45,733 bases of DNA from Thalassotalea sp. G2M2-11 (GCF_017168195.1 NZ_JADNYL010000007.1:1-45733), one strand, 5' to 3'. Positions 1 through 7,762 are shown, counted from the first letter of the stretch. The notes: generated by a model not told the origin, from the letters alone. Made by a program: numbers and translations.

Positions 1-94
1 TCAATTAAATAACGGACACGTAACAGTTGGCTCGGTTCCGCTTCGCTTCACATTTTAGCCAACTATTACTTAGCCGTTTATTGCGGCGTTAGCT
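1..94 (+). repeat. attC site, left part cut by window edge
   Basis: This is the right-hand portion of an attC ending in the R' box GTTAGCT at 88-94. The arms AGTTGGCTCGG and TTTTAGCCAACT pair around the GGTTCCGCTTCGCTTCAC centre shared by many sites here. The R'' box lies outside the window. Confidence 0.85.
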
Positions 95-141
95 GCACAA
101 TTTAACTTGCAGATGAATTTAAACAAAAACAAGGAAGTGTA

Positions 142-909
142 ATGAAAAATATGACCATAAATATCCTAATCGCAATAGTCTGTTTTACATCAGGATATGC
201 CTTATATCCCACTATTAATGATACTGAATTCGAGCCAACACTAACAAATGATGTTAAAAGCGAGAATAGTACTACAAAAGATATCGCTGTTGTAAGTGTC
301 CCCAATGTATCTCAAAAATCAAATATTAATTCAGGTAATTCAACACTCGCTGAATTACCGGCAAGTACCAAAGAAAAAAATGTAGAACTTGATATAGCTA
401 ATGAAAATGAACAGTTTGATACCGTAGTAGAAGACAAAATAACAGATGAAACTGTTATTGTTGTTCAAAAAGAATTAGAAGAATGGTCTATCGTGCACAA
501 AGATCATATTAATGAATTGGTTACTGCACATATGTCGAGTGAAAATGCTGAACATATGAAGTTACAGATTTCAAAAGATAATGAGTTCTTAACTCAGCCT
601 CCAATTAAGCAAGATCCTATTGAGGATGATAATTGGGCATATAATATGGAGCAACAATTAAAATTACTGATTTCTCAACATGAGTTAAGCGATAAGTTTC
701 AATTGTTAAACCTTTCTTGCAAACAGTTAATGTGTGATATTTTTGGCGTAGAAAAAGAATCGAATATTTGGTTCAAGTTATATGTAAGCTTGCTTCAAAA
801 TGCTCCAAAAGTTGAATTCCCAGACGGTAATAATGATCCTAAATCTGTTATATATATGGAAAATGATGTAGCAGTTGTTTATTCACAGATCAGGTTCAAA
901 AGCAGCTAA
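142..909 (+). CDS. Cassette-encoded membrane-anchored or exported protein of unknown function
   Basis: I do not recognise this 255-residue protein. It starts with a positively charged tip and one hydrophobic stretch (about residues 5-22), so it is probably a signal anchor or an uncleaved signal. An acidic, low-complexity linker follows (about 30-115), then a more ordered C-terminal half with a conserved-looking pair of cysteines (LSCKQLMC, about residues 192-199). The ATG at 142 is preceded by AAGGAAG at 133-139. The stop codon lies inside the R'' box of the next attC, as usual for a cassette gene. There is no promoter of its own that I can see; expression probably depends on upstream read-through. 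A role in the envelope is only inferred from the topology. Confidence 0.75.
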   Translation: MKNMTINILIAIVCFTSGYALYPTINDTEFEPTLTNDVKSENSTTKDIAVVSVPNVSQKSNINSGNSTLAELPASTKEKNVELDIANENEQFDTVVEDKITDETVIVVQKELEEWSIVHKDHINELVTAHMSSENAEHMKLQISKDNEFLTQPPIKQDPIEDDNWAYNMEQQLKLLISQHELSDKFQLLNLSCKQLMCDIFGVEKESNIWFKLYVSLLQNAPKVEFPDGNNDPKSVIYMENDVAVVYSQIRFKSS

Positions 910-1008
910 CAAGCCATTACAGTAACGGGACTGCTAACCGCTTGCTCGGTTCCGCTTCGCTGCACAATTTTAGCAAGCTATTATCAGCCCCTGAATGGGG
1001 CGTTAGGC
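904..1008 (+). repeat. attC site, intact
   Basis: R'' AGCTAAC at 904-910 and R' GTTAGGC at 1002-1008 flank a 105-bp imperfect palindrome (CGCTTGCTCGG / TTTTAGCAAGC, with AGCCCCTGAATGGGGC near the right end). It is almost identical to the site at 40240-40344 in the integrase-linked array. Confidence 0.92.
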
Positions 1009-1020
1009 ATTTATTCAAGT

Positions 1021-1429
1021 ATGACGATAATTTCTAGTTTTTCTTCTGATCAAATGAAGCAAGTCCATCAATTGTATAAAGAAGTCTGGTGGGGTAAAGA
1101 GCGTTCACTCGAAGATACAATAAATTGCGTTCAAGGATCTCAAATTTGTATTGGTATTCTTGATGACAATGATCACTTAATTGGCTTTACTCGAGTTATT
1201 AGCGATTTTATATATAAAGCAATTATATTTGATGTCATTGTTAGTAAGGCTCATCGTGGTAATGGCTTGGGTCAAAAGCTTATGAATTTGGTTAAAGGTC
1301 ATAAGGAACTACGAAAAGTTAAACACTTTGAATTATATTTGCTTACCTGAGATGGAAGCGTTTTATTCAAGTTTTGGTTTTTCAACTGAAGTAGGTGGTA
1401 TTAAGCTTATGCGGTGTACCAATGCCTAA
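1021..1429 (+). pseudogene. GNAT-family acetyltransferase cassette gene broken by a +1 frameshift
   Basis: The first frame (ATG 1021 to TGA 1348-1350, 109 residues) has a GNAT core with the acetyl-CoA motif HRGNGLGQKL at about residues 80-89, then stops early. Shifting frame near 1338-1340 restores a natural GNAT C-terminus (CLPEMEAFYSSFGF and a tail ending RCTNA) that runs to TAA at 1427-1429, exactly inside the next attC, where a cassette gene should end. The simplest reading is one extra T in the run at 1338-1340. The substrate is unknown. An assembly or sequencing error in the T run is the alternative to a real mutation. Confidence 0.85.
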
Positions 1430-1524
1430 CAAGGTATTAAACGTCGGACACGTAACGCTTGCTCGGTTCAACTTCGTTTCATATTCTAGCAAGCATTACT
1501 TAGCCGTTTAATACGGCGTTATAC
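1424..1524 (+). repeat. attC site, intact
   Basis: R'' GCCTAAC at 1424-1430 and R' GTTATAC at 1518-1524 enclose a 101-bp imperfect palindrome with the arms CGCTTGCTCGG and TCTAGCAAGC. Confidence 0.9.
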
Positions 1525-1531
1525 GGAGAAA

Positions 1532-2407
1532 TTGAGATTGAAGAACGTTGAAGCTATTTTAGTTAATTCCTTTACAGCGAATGGAACGGGTGGAAACCCT
1601 GCGGGTGTTGTACTTGACGCCGATTATTTGTCGAACGAAGAAAAATTACAAATAGCACAAGTTGTTGGTTATTCGGAAACTGCATTTGTATCTCAGGATA
1701 ATGAAGCTGATTTTGAGGTGTCCTTTTTTACCGTGACAGGTGAAGTTGATTTTTGTGGACACGCTACATTAGCTGCATTTTCAACAATGTATCAAGACGG
1801 AATTATAAGTGAAGGTAAATACGTTCAAAGGACTAAAGCAGGTTTACTTGTCGTAACCATAGAGACAAACGGTCTTGTAGTCATGGATCAGAAGCTACCA
1901 GAATACCGTACACAGTTCAGTTATGAGCTTATATCGGAGTTAGTCGGGCTAGACTCAAAAGTCCTTGAGTCGACACGGTTGCCGATTGAGGTTGTTTCAA
2001 CAGGTTTACCCGATATTATTGTCCCAGTCCCATATGGGTATCTCGATAAAATTCAAGTGAATGAAAATCTAACCATTAATTTTTGTAAAAGGCATGAAGT
2101 AATTGGTATTCATGCTTTTGAGTTATGTGAAAAAACAAGCATGGTTACAGCAAGCTGTCGTAACTTCGCTCCACTGTTTGGTATTTCCGAGGAATCAGCG
2201 ACGGGGAGTGCGAGTGGTGCATTAGCGTGTTACCTAACTAAACACCTTCCTAACACACATTCGAATAGTTTTGTTTTCGAACAAGGTCGGGCAATGAAGT
2301 GTATTTCAAAAATTACCGCGTCTGTAGATTCAAACGAGCAAGGTATTATTAAGGTTAGAGTTGGTGGTTTCGCTCATAAAATTGGACGGCGGAAAATATC
2401 CGTATAA
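1532..2407 (+). CDS. PhzF-family isomerase/epimerase-like protein
   Basis: This 291-residue protein matches the PhzF (phenazine biosynthesis-like) family in length and motifs. The N-terminus has FTANGTGGNPAGV. GYSETAFV (about 46-53) carries the family's catalytic glutamate. The mid-domain has DFCGHATLA, and the C-terminal half has SATGSASGALACY. Family members are two-domain isomerases or epimerases of diverse small molecules; the substrate here is unknown and no phenazine genes are nearby. The start is a TTG at 1532 (a second TTG lies at 1538), with CGGAGA just upstream at 1524-1529. It is followed by a long Vibrio-type attC, so this cassette was probably acquired from a Vibrio integron. Confidence 0.9.
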   Translation: MRLKNVEAILVNSFTANGTGGNPAGVVLDADYLSNEEKLQIAQVVGYSETAFVSQDNEADFEVSFFTVTGEVDFCGHATLAAFSTMYQDGIISEGKYVQRTKAGLLVVTIETNGLVVMDQKLPEYRTQFSYELISELVGLDSKVLESTRLPIEVVSTGLPDIIVPVPYGYLDKIQVNENLTINFCKRHEVIGIHAFELCEKTSMVTASCRNFAPLFGISEESATGSASGALACYLTKHLPNTHSNSFVFEQGRAMKCISKITASVDSNEQGIIKVRVGGFAHKIGRRKISV

Positions 2408-2527
2408 CAAACTGTTTAAGAGTGATTCGCAACGCTTGGCGTTTTTACTATGCGTTGGTTTAAGTGATTAAGGTGGTATGCGGCGGCCTCTGTATTGTGT
2501 TGCTCACACCTTAACAGGGCGTTATAC
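2402..2527 (+). repeat. Long Vibrio-type attC (VCR-like) site
   Basis: R'' GTATAAC at 2402-2408 and R' GTTATAC at 2521-2527 bound a 126-bp site that differs from all other sites in the window. Its sequence (AACAAACTGTTTAAGAG, CAACGCTTGGC, GCGTTGG, GTTGCTCACACCTTAACAGGGCG) resembles what I recall of attC repeats from the Vibrio parahaemolyticus/harveyi group. That recollection needs a database comparison. Confidence 0.85.
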
Positions 2528-2540
2528 CTAAAGGGAACTT

Positions 2541-3203
2541 ATGCAGATAATCTATGATTTAGTTAAACAATCCCCAGAGTTTTACACTTGGGTGTTTACT
2601 ATCATTAGCACGCTCTGTTTAGTCTTTGCATATTTCAATAAACAATCGCACGGTCGAGAACTAAAGAAACTTGAGCAAAACCTTCGTTATGATGCAGATA
2701 GAAGGCTCAAAATATTTGATCTTAAAGCCAACGAATATAGCCGATATGTGACGCACCTTGACGAATTTGGAAAGAAAAATAATTCAGAAATGCTTAATAA
2801 GCTTCAACCTATTGTTGATGAATATATGAAAAATTACCTTGCTGCAACTAGCGAAGGTGATAAAGAAAAAGAAATACAAGTGATAACTTGGTTTGGTTCT
2901 CAAATCTCACTCTTAACTCAAGACGGGATGAAAGAGGTAATGCAATTAAGACATGAATCTAATCGAATAAAGCTAATAGCTACAGCAGATATGCTTCACA
3001 CATTAGAAAGCTTAGAATCATTAACAGACCAAGCAATGGAACATTCAAATAAATTCATGAATAATTTTGTGGTAGTAATATCTGACCAAAGGCAAGACTT
3101 AGTCGAAGAGTACCAAACTGGTGCTACAAAACTAGGAGAACAGATTAAATCCAAAACAAAATTGTTAATGGAACAAATGCGCAATGAGATTGGTGCAATT
3201 TAG
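2541..3203 (+). CDS. Membrane-anchored coiled-coil protein of unknown function
   Basis: The 220-residue product has one N-terminal transmembrane segment (about residues 13-33), a basic region, and then a long, mostly helical, charged remainder rich in Glu, Lys, Gln and Leu, probably coiled coil. No enzymatic motif is visible. The ATG at 2541 has AAGGGA seven bases upstream. The stop is immediately followed by a truncated attC, so this gene and the lipoprotein gene after it may now move as one two-gene cassette. I do not recognise a family. Confidence 0.75.
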   Translation: MQIIYDLVKQSPEFYTWVFTIISTLCLVFAYFNKQSHGRELKKLEQNLRYDADRRLKIFDLKANEYSRYVTHLDEFGKKNNSEMLNKLQPIVDEYMKNYLAATSEGDKEKEIQVITWFGSQISLLTQDGMKEVMQLRHESNRIKLIATADMLHTLESLESLTDQAMEHSNKFMNNFVVVISDQRQDLVEEYQTGATKLGEQIKSKTKLLMEQMRNEIGAI

Positions 3204-3248
3204 GTATAACAAGTTGCTTAAACGGACAATGGTCTTGAAGCGTTATGT
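3204..3248 (+). repeat. Truncated attC (45 bp)
   Basis: R'' GTATAAC at 3204-3210 and R' GTTATGT at 3242-3248 are present, but only about 30 bp lie between and the central inverted repeat is missing. The left part (AAACGGACAATGGTCTTG) matches the start of the attC cut by the window end (45697 onward), which suggests a deletion of the middle and right of a normal site. Confidence 0.65.
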
Positions 3249-3265
3249 TTTTAAAGGAGTAATTT

Positions 3266-3688
3266 GTGAAATTTCTAGGAATAATTGTAATTATTTTGTT
3301 TTTGTCTGGTTGTAAATCAATACCTGCAACACACAACCCATCAGGTATACCAGCAAACGAATTGGCTAGTTTAACTACTAAGTCGGTTGGCTTTTTGGAG
3401 AACGAAGTTCAGGCCATGATAGTTGGTGTATATGACCTTGCAGGAAATCAACTCATTGGTTATACATCAGCATTTGAGCAAGATCGTTGGGAAAGTGTCT
3501 ATTTAGAAGCTGGAACATATAACATTGTTGCAATTTGTATGATTGGGAACAGTTATGCACACCCTAGAGCCATTCAGGTTATTGAAGCGAATGCTAAATA
3601 TGACTTTAAGTGTGTAACCGAATACACAAAAACTATTTTGGGAATGGATAAGGCTGACAAGGCATCGTTAAAAATAGAAAAAATATAA
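3266..3688 (+). CDS. Cassette-encoded lipoprotein
   Basis: The 140-residue product has a lipoprotein signal ending in the lipobox LSGC (Cys about residue 16). The mature part looks like a small beta-rich domain: it contains a GVYDLAGNQLIGYT strand pair and an LEAGTYNIVAIC segment typical of PEGA- or carboxypeptidase-regulatory-like folds. I cannot assign a family with confidence. It starts at GTG 3266 with AAAGGAG at 3253-3259. Location is inferred to be periplasm-facing, in the inner or outer membrane. Confidence 0.75.
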   Translation: MKFLGIIVIILFLSGCKSIPATHNPSGIPANELASLTTKSVGFLENEVQAMIVGVYDLAGNQLIGYTSAFEQDRWESVYLEAGTYNIVAICMIGNSYAHPRAIQVIEANAKYDFKCVTEYTKTILGMDKADKASLKIEKI

Positions 3689-3786
3689 CAAGGCGTTTAA
3701 AAAATCGGACACCGTAATGTTTGCTCGGTTCCGCTTCGCTTCACATTTTAGCAAGCATTACTAAGCCGTTTAACGCGGCGTTATAT
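3683..3786 (+). repeat. attC site, intact
   Basis: R'' ATATAAC at 3683-3689 and R' GTTATAT at 3780-3786. By eye it differs at only four of 104 positions from the site at 41850-41953 in the integrase-linked array. Confidence 0.92.
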
Positions 3787-3802
3787 TTCAAATGGAGTTT
3801 GG

Positions 3803-4306
3803 ATGAAAATCATCAAAATAATAATTACAACGATATTCCTTTTAGTTTCTTGTCTCTCATTGAGTAGTGATCTTGATATGGCTGGGATATGGATTGGAGA
3901 ACATATCACTGCTACTGAACATCGAAAGATATATACCGTAAGGACCGAAGACGGATACTATTTCTCAAGACATGAATATTACCAAGATGGTGTTATGAAA
4001 AGGTGGATACATAATTACGGTGTATGGGGACAAACTGAAGAAAAACTCTGGACAGATTTTGTGGTGTACGCAAGTGCTACCAGTGTTAAAAGTTTACCTG
4101 ATTGTAATCCTCCAAGGTTTAGTTATATCGTACAATCAATCTACCAGAATAAAGCTACTTATGTAGCTGAACGTGACGGCGTCGAGTACACGATGGAAAG
4201 AATAAATATGTTGCCGACTGAGTTTTTTACTGATAATAAAGTGCTCCATAAGTTTGTTTTAAACAAAATTGATACATATAAACAAGAATGTATCAAAGAA
4301 ATATAA
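3803..4306 (+). CDS. Exported or lipoprotein-like cassette protein of unknown function
   Basis: The 167-residue product has an N-terminal hydrophobic signal (about 3-20) that includes LVSC, an acceptable lipobox, so it may be a lipoprotein. If not, it is a Sec-exported protein. The mature region is rich in Trp and Tyr (MAGIWIGEH, YQDGVMKRW, NYGVWG), a pattern seen in lipocalin-like or METRNL-like beta barrels, but no family can be named. The ATG at 3803 has TGGAG at 3793-3797. The TAA lies in the R'' box of the following attC. Confidence 0.72.
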   Translation: MKIIKIIITTIFLLVSCLSLSSDLDMAGIWIGEHITATEHRKIYTVRTEDGYYFSRHEYYQDGVMKRWIHNYGVWGQTEEKLWTDFVVYASATSVKSLPDCNPPRFSYIVQSIYQNKATYVAERDGVEYTMERINMLPTEFFTDNKVLHKFVLNKIDTYKQECIKEI

Positions 4307-4403
4307 CAAGCGCATAAAAGCAACGGGACTGATAACAGCTTGCTCGGTTCCACTTCGCTATACAGTTTAGCCAAGCATTATCAGCCCTAATAGGGGGGTA
4401 TGA
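4301..4403 (+). repeat. attC site with mutated R' box
   Basis: R'' ATATAAC at 4301-4307 and the central palindrome (CAGCTTGCTCGG / TTTAGCCAAGC) are kept. The expected GTTATGA core at the right end reads GGTATGA (4397-4403), changing the GTT where strand exchange occurs. Confidence 0.8.
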
Positions 4404-4419
4404 TTACAAGGAGAATACA

Positions 4420-4797
4420 GTGAACACTTGGGTATTTGCAGCAGGAATAGTAGGTATATTCACTTCGCTTGTGCATATATTTGCGGGTCAAGTTGATCCC
4501 GTTAAACCGTTTCTAAAATCTGATCTTCCGGACATTCCTAAGGCAACACTATTAGGTTGCTGGCATATGGTTTCAGCAATCCTAGTTATTTCGGGTTTTT
4601 CTTTAGCGTATATTGGTTGGTTCGACTTAGGGTCATATCATAATATTGTTATTGGCATTTCAATCAGCTTTGTTATTTTCTCATTTGTCTTTATAGCTGT
4701 AGGCTGGTATTTCTTTAAGTTTCAAACATTCATAAAATTACCGCAATGGGTTTTATTATTACCTATTGGGGTTTTAAGTCTTGTTGGTGTAACGTAA
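4420..4797 (+). CDS. Small four-helix membrane protein
   Basis: A 125-residue, strongly hydrophobic product with about four predicted transmembrane helices (roughly residues 3-22, 42-65, 72-98 and 105-123). Histidines occur in the first two helices or beside them (LVHIF, CWHMV). The start is GTG 4420 with AAGGAGA at 4409-4415. No function can be assigned. The 3' end runs directly into a fragment of an attC, so the last residues may not be original. Confidence 0.7.
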   Translation: MNTWVFAAGIVGIFTSLVHIFAGQVDPVKPFLKSDLPDIPKATLLGCWHMVSAILVISGFSLAYIGWFDLGSYHNIVIGISISFVIFSFVFIAVGWYFFKFQTFIKLPQWVLLLPIGVLSLVGVT

Positions 4798-4819
4798 ACA
4801 TATGCGTGGGGCGTTAGAT
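4787..4819 (+). repeat. attC remnant (right end only)
   Basis: Only a GTGTAAC-like start and the right end GGGGCGTTAGAT remain (R' GTTAGAT at 4813-4819). The palindromic body is gone. Confidence 0.55.
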
Positions 4820-4843
4820 GTTTAGTCAGAAATGGAGTTCTAC

Positions 4844-5251
4844 ATGAAATATGTAGTACTAGTTGTATGTATCATACTTTTAATTGGGTGTAATGCAATT
4901 ATCGGAATTCCTTCCGATCATCAAGAACAGCCTTGGCGGTATATCTATTTTTTTTCAATGTTTTTAATATTACTCATGCCATTATTATCTATAAGCGTAC
5001 TGATATTAAGTATATGGAAATCGTCTACCTTTCAGTTAAAGATAGAAAAATGCTTAAATTACTCAATAATAGTTATTGTATTATTATGGCTTCTGGTCGA
5101 GATGTCCCTTCCACCTAGAACTAATATTAGATTAGATTTATTTATTATTACTCCTGTTATGGCGTTACAGTTAATAATGGTAGTAATCGGTACAATTGTC
5201 GGGAGTAGAGCCGAAAAAACTTCTAATAATCAAATAAATCAGGACAAATAA
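4844..5251 (+). CDS. Small membrane (lipo)protein of unknown function
   Basis: A longer ORF begins at an ATG at 4832, but TGGAG at 4833-4837 is correctly placed for the ATG at 4844. That start gives a clean lipoprotein signal with lipobox LIGC (Cys about residue 16). The 135-residue product then has three more hydrophobic segments, so it may instead be a four-helix membrane protein in which the Cys match is chance. No family is recognised. Confidence 0.65.
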   Translation: MKYVVLVVCIILLIGCNAIIGIPSDHQEQPWRYIYFFSMFLILLMPLLSISVLILSIWKSSTFQLKIEKCLNYSIIVIVLLWLLVEMSLPPRTNIRLDLFIITPVMALQLIMVVIGTIVGSRAEKTSNNQINQDK

Positions 5252-5322
5252 CATTTGGCTGTTTGCTCCTTCGTCGCTTATTCTAGCCAACAATTTTATT
5301 GCCTGATAATAGGGCTTTAGAT
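5246..5322 (+). repeat. Degenerate attC
   Basis: An AAATAAC box at 5246-5252 is followed by TTGGCTGTTTGCTCCTTCG and TCTAGCCAAC arms. The left outer part is missing and the right box reads TTTAGAT instead of GTTAGAT (5316-5322). Confidence 0.65.
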
Positions 5323-5351
5323 TTTAAGAAAACTACAAAAAAGGAAGTTTG

Positions 5352-5963
5352 ATGTTACATAAGTTTCACAGGATGTCCGCTCTACTGATTGGCTCTTTTA
5401 TTTTATTCCACCTTATTAACCACCTATATATTCTGGGAGGCGTACAACAACATATAGAGTTTATGGATACTTTTCGTTTGGTCTACCGTAATGTCATTGC
5501 AGAGAGCATCTTATTATTATGTGTAATGTTTCAACTATGTAGTGGTCTTTATTTTGTATGGCAACGTAGAGGTCAACGCTCAGGAGTTCTCGAAAAGGCG
5601 CAAGCAATATCAGGTTTATACTTAGCATACTTCTTTATAAACCATGTTGGTGCTGTGTTATATGGTAGGTTTGGCGCAGAATTAGATACCAATATTTATT
5701 ATGGCATTGCGGGGTTTTATTCTGAGCCATTTCAGTTCTACTTTATCCCTTATTATTTTTTTGCAGTTGTTGCTTTATTTGTCCACTTAGCCTCTGCATT
5801 CAATTGGCTTAGTCGTAACTTAATTCAACAACCGTTACGTACGAAGCTTGCTTACGTAATCATTCTTATCGGGGTTTTTATTTCTACAACCTTAATACTC
5901 GGCTTTTGCGGTGTTTTTAATGAAATATCAATTCCGCAAGAATATAGTGCTACTTATGAATAA
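5352..5963 (+). CDS. Five-helix membrane protein resembling cytochrome b-type anchors
   Basis: The 203-residue product has about five transmembrane helices. Histidines inside or at the ends of helices (HKFHRMS, LFHLINHL, FFINHVG, LFVHLAS) resemble haem-binding membrane anchors of the succinate dehydrogenase/fumarate reductase type. That similarity is a pattern impression and no partner subunits are nearby. A TTG at 5349 is possible, but ATG 5352 is better spaced from AAGGAAG at 5341-5347. No canonical attC separates it from the next gene. Confidence 0.7.
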   Translation: MLHKFHRMSALLIGSFILFHLINHLYILGGVQQHIEFMDTFRLVYRNVIAESILLLCVMFQLCSGLYFVWQRRGQRSGVLEKAQAISGLYLAYFFINHVGAVLYGRFGAELDTNIYYGIAGFYSEPFQFYFIPYYFFAVVALFVHLASAFNWLSRNLIQQPLRTKLAYVIILIGVFISTTLILGFCGVFNEISIPQEYSATYE

Positions 5964-5990
5964 GAACCTTATAAGTGCATCTAGCAAGGA

Positions 5991-6051
5991 CTTGGTTAAA
6001 CTGTCCCCTTTTTCGCGCTGCGCAACAAAAAAAGCCGCCGGTTCAACCAAG
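5991..6051. repeat. Imperfect inverted repeat where an attC would be expected
   Basis: CTTGGTTAAACTG (5991-6003) pairs with CCGGTTCAACCAAG (6038-6051) across a centre containing CGCGCTGCGC. It lies between two cassette genes but has no TAAC or GTTRRRY boxes, so it is either a very degenerate attC or an unrelated hairpin. Confidence 0.45.
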
Positions 6052-6094
6052 CCGATAATACAAGCGTTTTATTGCTTTCATATATTGGAGTTAA

Positions 6095-6478
6095 ATGACT
6101 AACATTATCAGAATTGTTGCTATTTTTTTTGCGCTAGCATTTTCTTACCTATTGCTGTCATTTTCTACTGGAGTTGGTGAAAATATAAACTTTTTTCATC
6201 TAATGTTATTTCTTTTTTTCGGTATTTTATCTCAACTAGGATTGTTTCTTTCATCGTTTTCAATTAAAAACTGGATAATAAACATTTTAATCGCTGTAAT
6301 TATGTTGCCGTTTTTTGCGTTGTTAGTGAAATCAACATTTTTAGATTCTAGTTTTCTAAATAGGCTAACAGGAGCACCGATACAAATTACTTCATCATTA
6401 GCGTATATTGTTGGCCTTATTGTATACATCTATAGTTACTATAGGTTGCTATGGTTACAAAATACAAGGCAATTATAA
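6095..6478 (+). CDS. Small four-helix membrane protein
   Basis: A 127-residue hydrophobic product with about four transmembrane helices (roughly 3-22, 30-52, 60-82 and 98-120) and a short positively charged tail. The ATG at 6095 has TTGGAG at 6085-6090. It is in the array by position, is followed by a decayed attC and has no recognisable family. Confidence 0.68.
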   Translation: MTNIIRIVAIFFALAFSYLLLSFSTGVGENINFFHLMLFLFFGILSQLGLFLSSFSIKNWIINILIAVIMLPFFALLVKSTFLDSSFLNRLTGAPIQITSSLAYIVGLIVYIYSYYRLLWLQNTRQL

Positions 6479-6561
6479 AGTCGGGCACGTAACGCTTGGC
6501 TTGTGCTACATCGTTGCTAATTTTAGCAAGCCTAAACAAGTCTCTTAGCAGGGTGCTAAGT
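6473..6561 (+). repeat. Degenerate attC
   Basis: The left box reads TTATAAA (expected TTATAAC) and the right box reads GCTAAGT (expected GTTAAGT, 6555-6561). The arms CGCTTGGCTTG and TTTTAGCAAGC remain. Confidence 0.7.
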
Positions 6562-6603
6562 TTCAAACCAAGTTAAGCGTATTAATTAAATAAGGATATT
6601 AAC

Positions 6604-6978
6604 ATGAAGCTATTATCAAAAATTTTATTACTAATCTGCCTAGTCTCATCAGCTAGCTTTGCAGGTGAACAAAAGGCAAAGTTTGACGTTGAGTTATTAA
6701 AAAATGGTGAAAAAATATCTACCACAACATTGATAGGTGCGTTTGAGCAATCGAATACTCTAGAGGTAGATGGAAAGTTTAAAGTAACAATGGAAGCAGG
6801 CAAACTTGAAGGAACTAAATCTTTGGTGTCAGCACAAGTATATTTCTTTGATGGCAATAAAATGGTTAAAGAATATAGCTCATCAATGGTTGCAGATTTA
6901 AGCTTAACTCCATCGTTCCAAATAGATTCTAAAAAGTCGCCTTTTCGAATTGAAATTAAGCCTAGATCAGTGAAATAG
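6604..6978 (+). CDS. Small periplasmic or secreted protein
   Basis: A 124-residue product with a textbook Sec signal peptide cleaved after about residue 20 (SSASFA|GEQ). The mature domain of about 104 residues is lysine-rich and looks all-beta, with no cysteines. The ATG at 6604 follows a weak AAGGAT. No family is recognised. It lies between two decayed attC sites, so it is probably no longer movable. Confidence 0.7.
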   Translation: MKLLSKILLLICLVSSASFAGEQKAKFDVELLKNGEKISTTTLIGAFEQSNTLEVDGKFKVTMEAGKLEGTKSLVSAQVYFFDGNKMVKEYSSSMVADLSLTPSFQIDSKKSPFRIEIKPRSVK

Positions 6979-7064
6979 CAACTTACTCACAGGACACATA
7001 ATGCTTGGCTGCATCGCTGCTTATTTTAGCCAATTATTATCAGCCCCTTATTGGGGCGCAAGGT
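6976..7064 (+). repeat. Degenerate attC
   Basis: The body is recognisable (ATAATGCTTGGCTGC / TTTTAGCCAATTATTATCAGCCCC). The left box reads TAGCAAC and the right box GCAAGGT (7058-7064) in place of GTTAGGT. Confidence 0.7.
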
Positions 7065-7097
7065 TAATATTTTAATAATTACATTAAGGAGAATATT

Positions 7098-7307
7098 ATG
7101 AAAAAGGAAATAATGGTTTTAGTTTGGTTTTGCGGATTGTCGCTCATTTTTGCTTTTATTGGAGGTTTAATGGCTGGGCTCTCTGCTAGCACAGTGCTTG
7201 AAAGTAAAAATGTAGTTTTCTTCTCAATTGTACTAGCATTTGTTGTTTCAGTTTTAGGTGTTTATAAGCAATTACTTCCATTTACAAAACAATCATCTAA
7301 AGTTTAA
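7098..7307 (+). CDS. Two-helix small membrane protein
   Basis: A 69-residue protein with two transmembrane helices (about 5-28 and 38-58) and a basic C-terminal tail. AAGGAG at 7086-7091 is well placed for the ATG at 7098. No family is recognised. It sits between attC sites. Confidence 0.65.
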   Translation: MKKEIMVLVWFCGLSLIFAFIGGLMAGLSASTVLESKNVVFFSIVLAFVVSVLGVYKQLLPFTKQSSKV

Positions 7308-7310
7308 TTC

Positions 7311-7410
7311 GCCTAATAAGCAACTCAGCAGGACAAATAGAGCTAGGTGTTTGTCACTACATCCTAAATTATAGTCAGGCATAATTTGCCTGCTAATATG
7401 GGTGTTATGT
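7311..7410 (+). repeat. attC site with mutated R'' box
   Basis: The left box reads GCCTAAT (7311-7317, expected GCCTAAC). The right box GTTATGT (7404-7410) is intact. The inner part (AGAGCTAGGTGTTTGTC / AATTATAGTCAGGC) is much altered. Confidence 0.6.
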
Positions 7411-7482
7411 TTTTCTCAAATTTGGTGTATATAAACAACGGCTGAGTAATTGTGATACACAAATATAAATAAGGATATCTAA

Positions 7483-7653
7483 GTGTTTGGTAAAATTTTT
7501 GTTTTTATTATTGGAGTATTCAGTTTAGTAATGGGCTTAATTGAGGGGGATTATCTTTGGGCTTTTGCTGGCTTTATGATGGTGCTTTCAGGTGTCCATT
7601 TAATATATAAGTTAAAAACAGGTAAAAATATCTGGGATAAGGTAAATACATAA
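7483..7653 (+). CDS. Very small two-helix membrane protein
   Basis: A 56-residue ORF starts at GTG 7483 after AAGGA at 7471-7475 and ends at TAA 7651-7653, inside the R'' box of the next attC, as a true cassette gene does. The product has two short hydrophobic helices (about 4-20 and 25-42) and a basic tail ending WDKVNT. The cassette position and ribosome-binding site are the main support; no function can be given. Confidence 0.6.
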   Translation: MFGKIFVFIIGVFSLVMGLIEGDYLWAFAGFMMVLSGVHLIYKLKTGKNIWDKVNT

Positions 7654-7746
7654 CAAGCCATTGCAGTGCAGGATTTTTAACCGTTGGTATTCCTCACAGC
7701 GTTCGTTATTTTAGCCAACAGTAAAAAGCCTCTGAATGGGGTAGGT
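7648..7746 (+). repeat. attC site with mutated R' box
   Basis: R'' ACATAAC at 7648-7654 is good. The right box reads GGTAGGT at 7740-7746 instead of GTTAGGT. The body resembles the sites at 43621 and 45200 (CCGTTGG...GCGTTCGTTATTTTAGCCAAC). Confidence 0.78.
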
Positions 7747-7762
7747 CTTTTACGGAGAAGCC

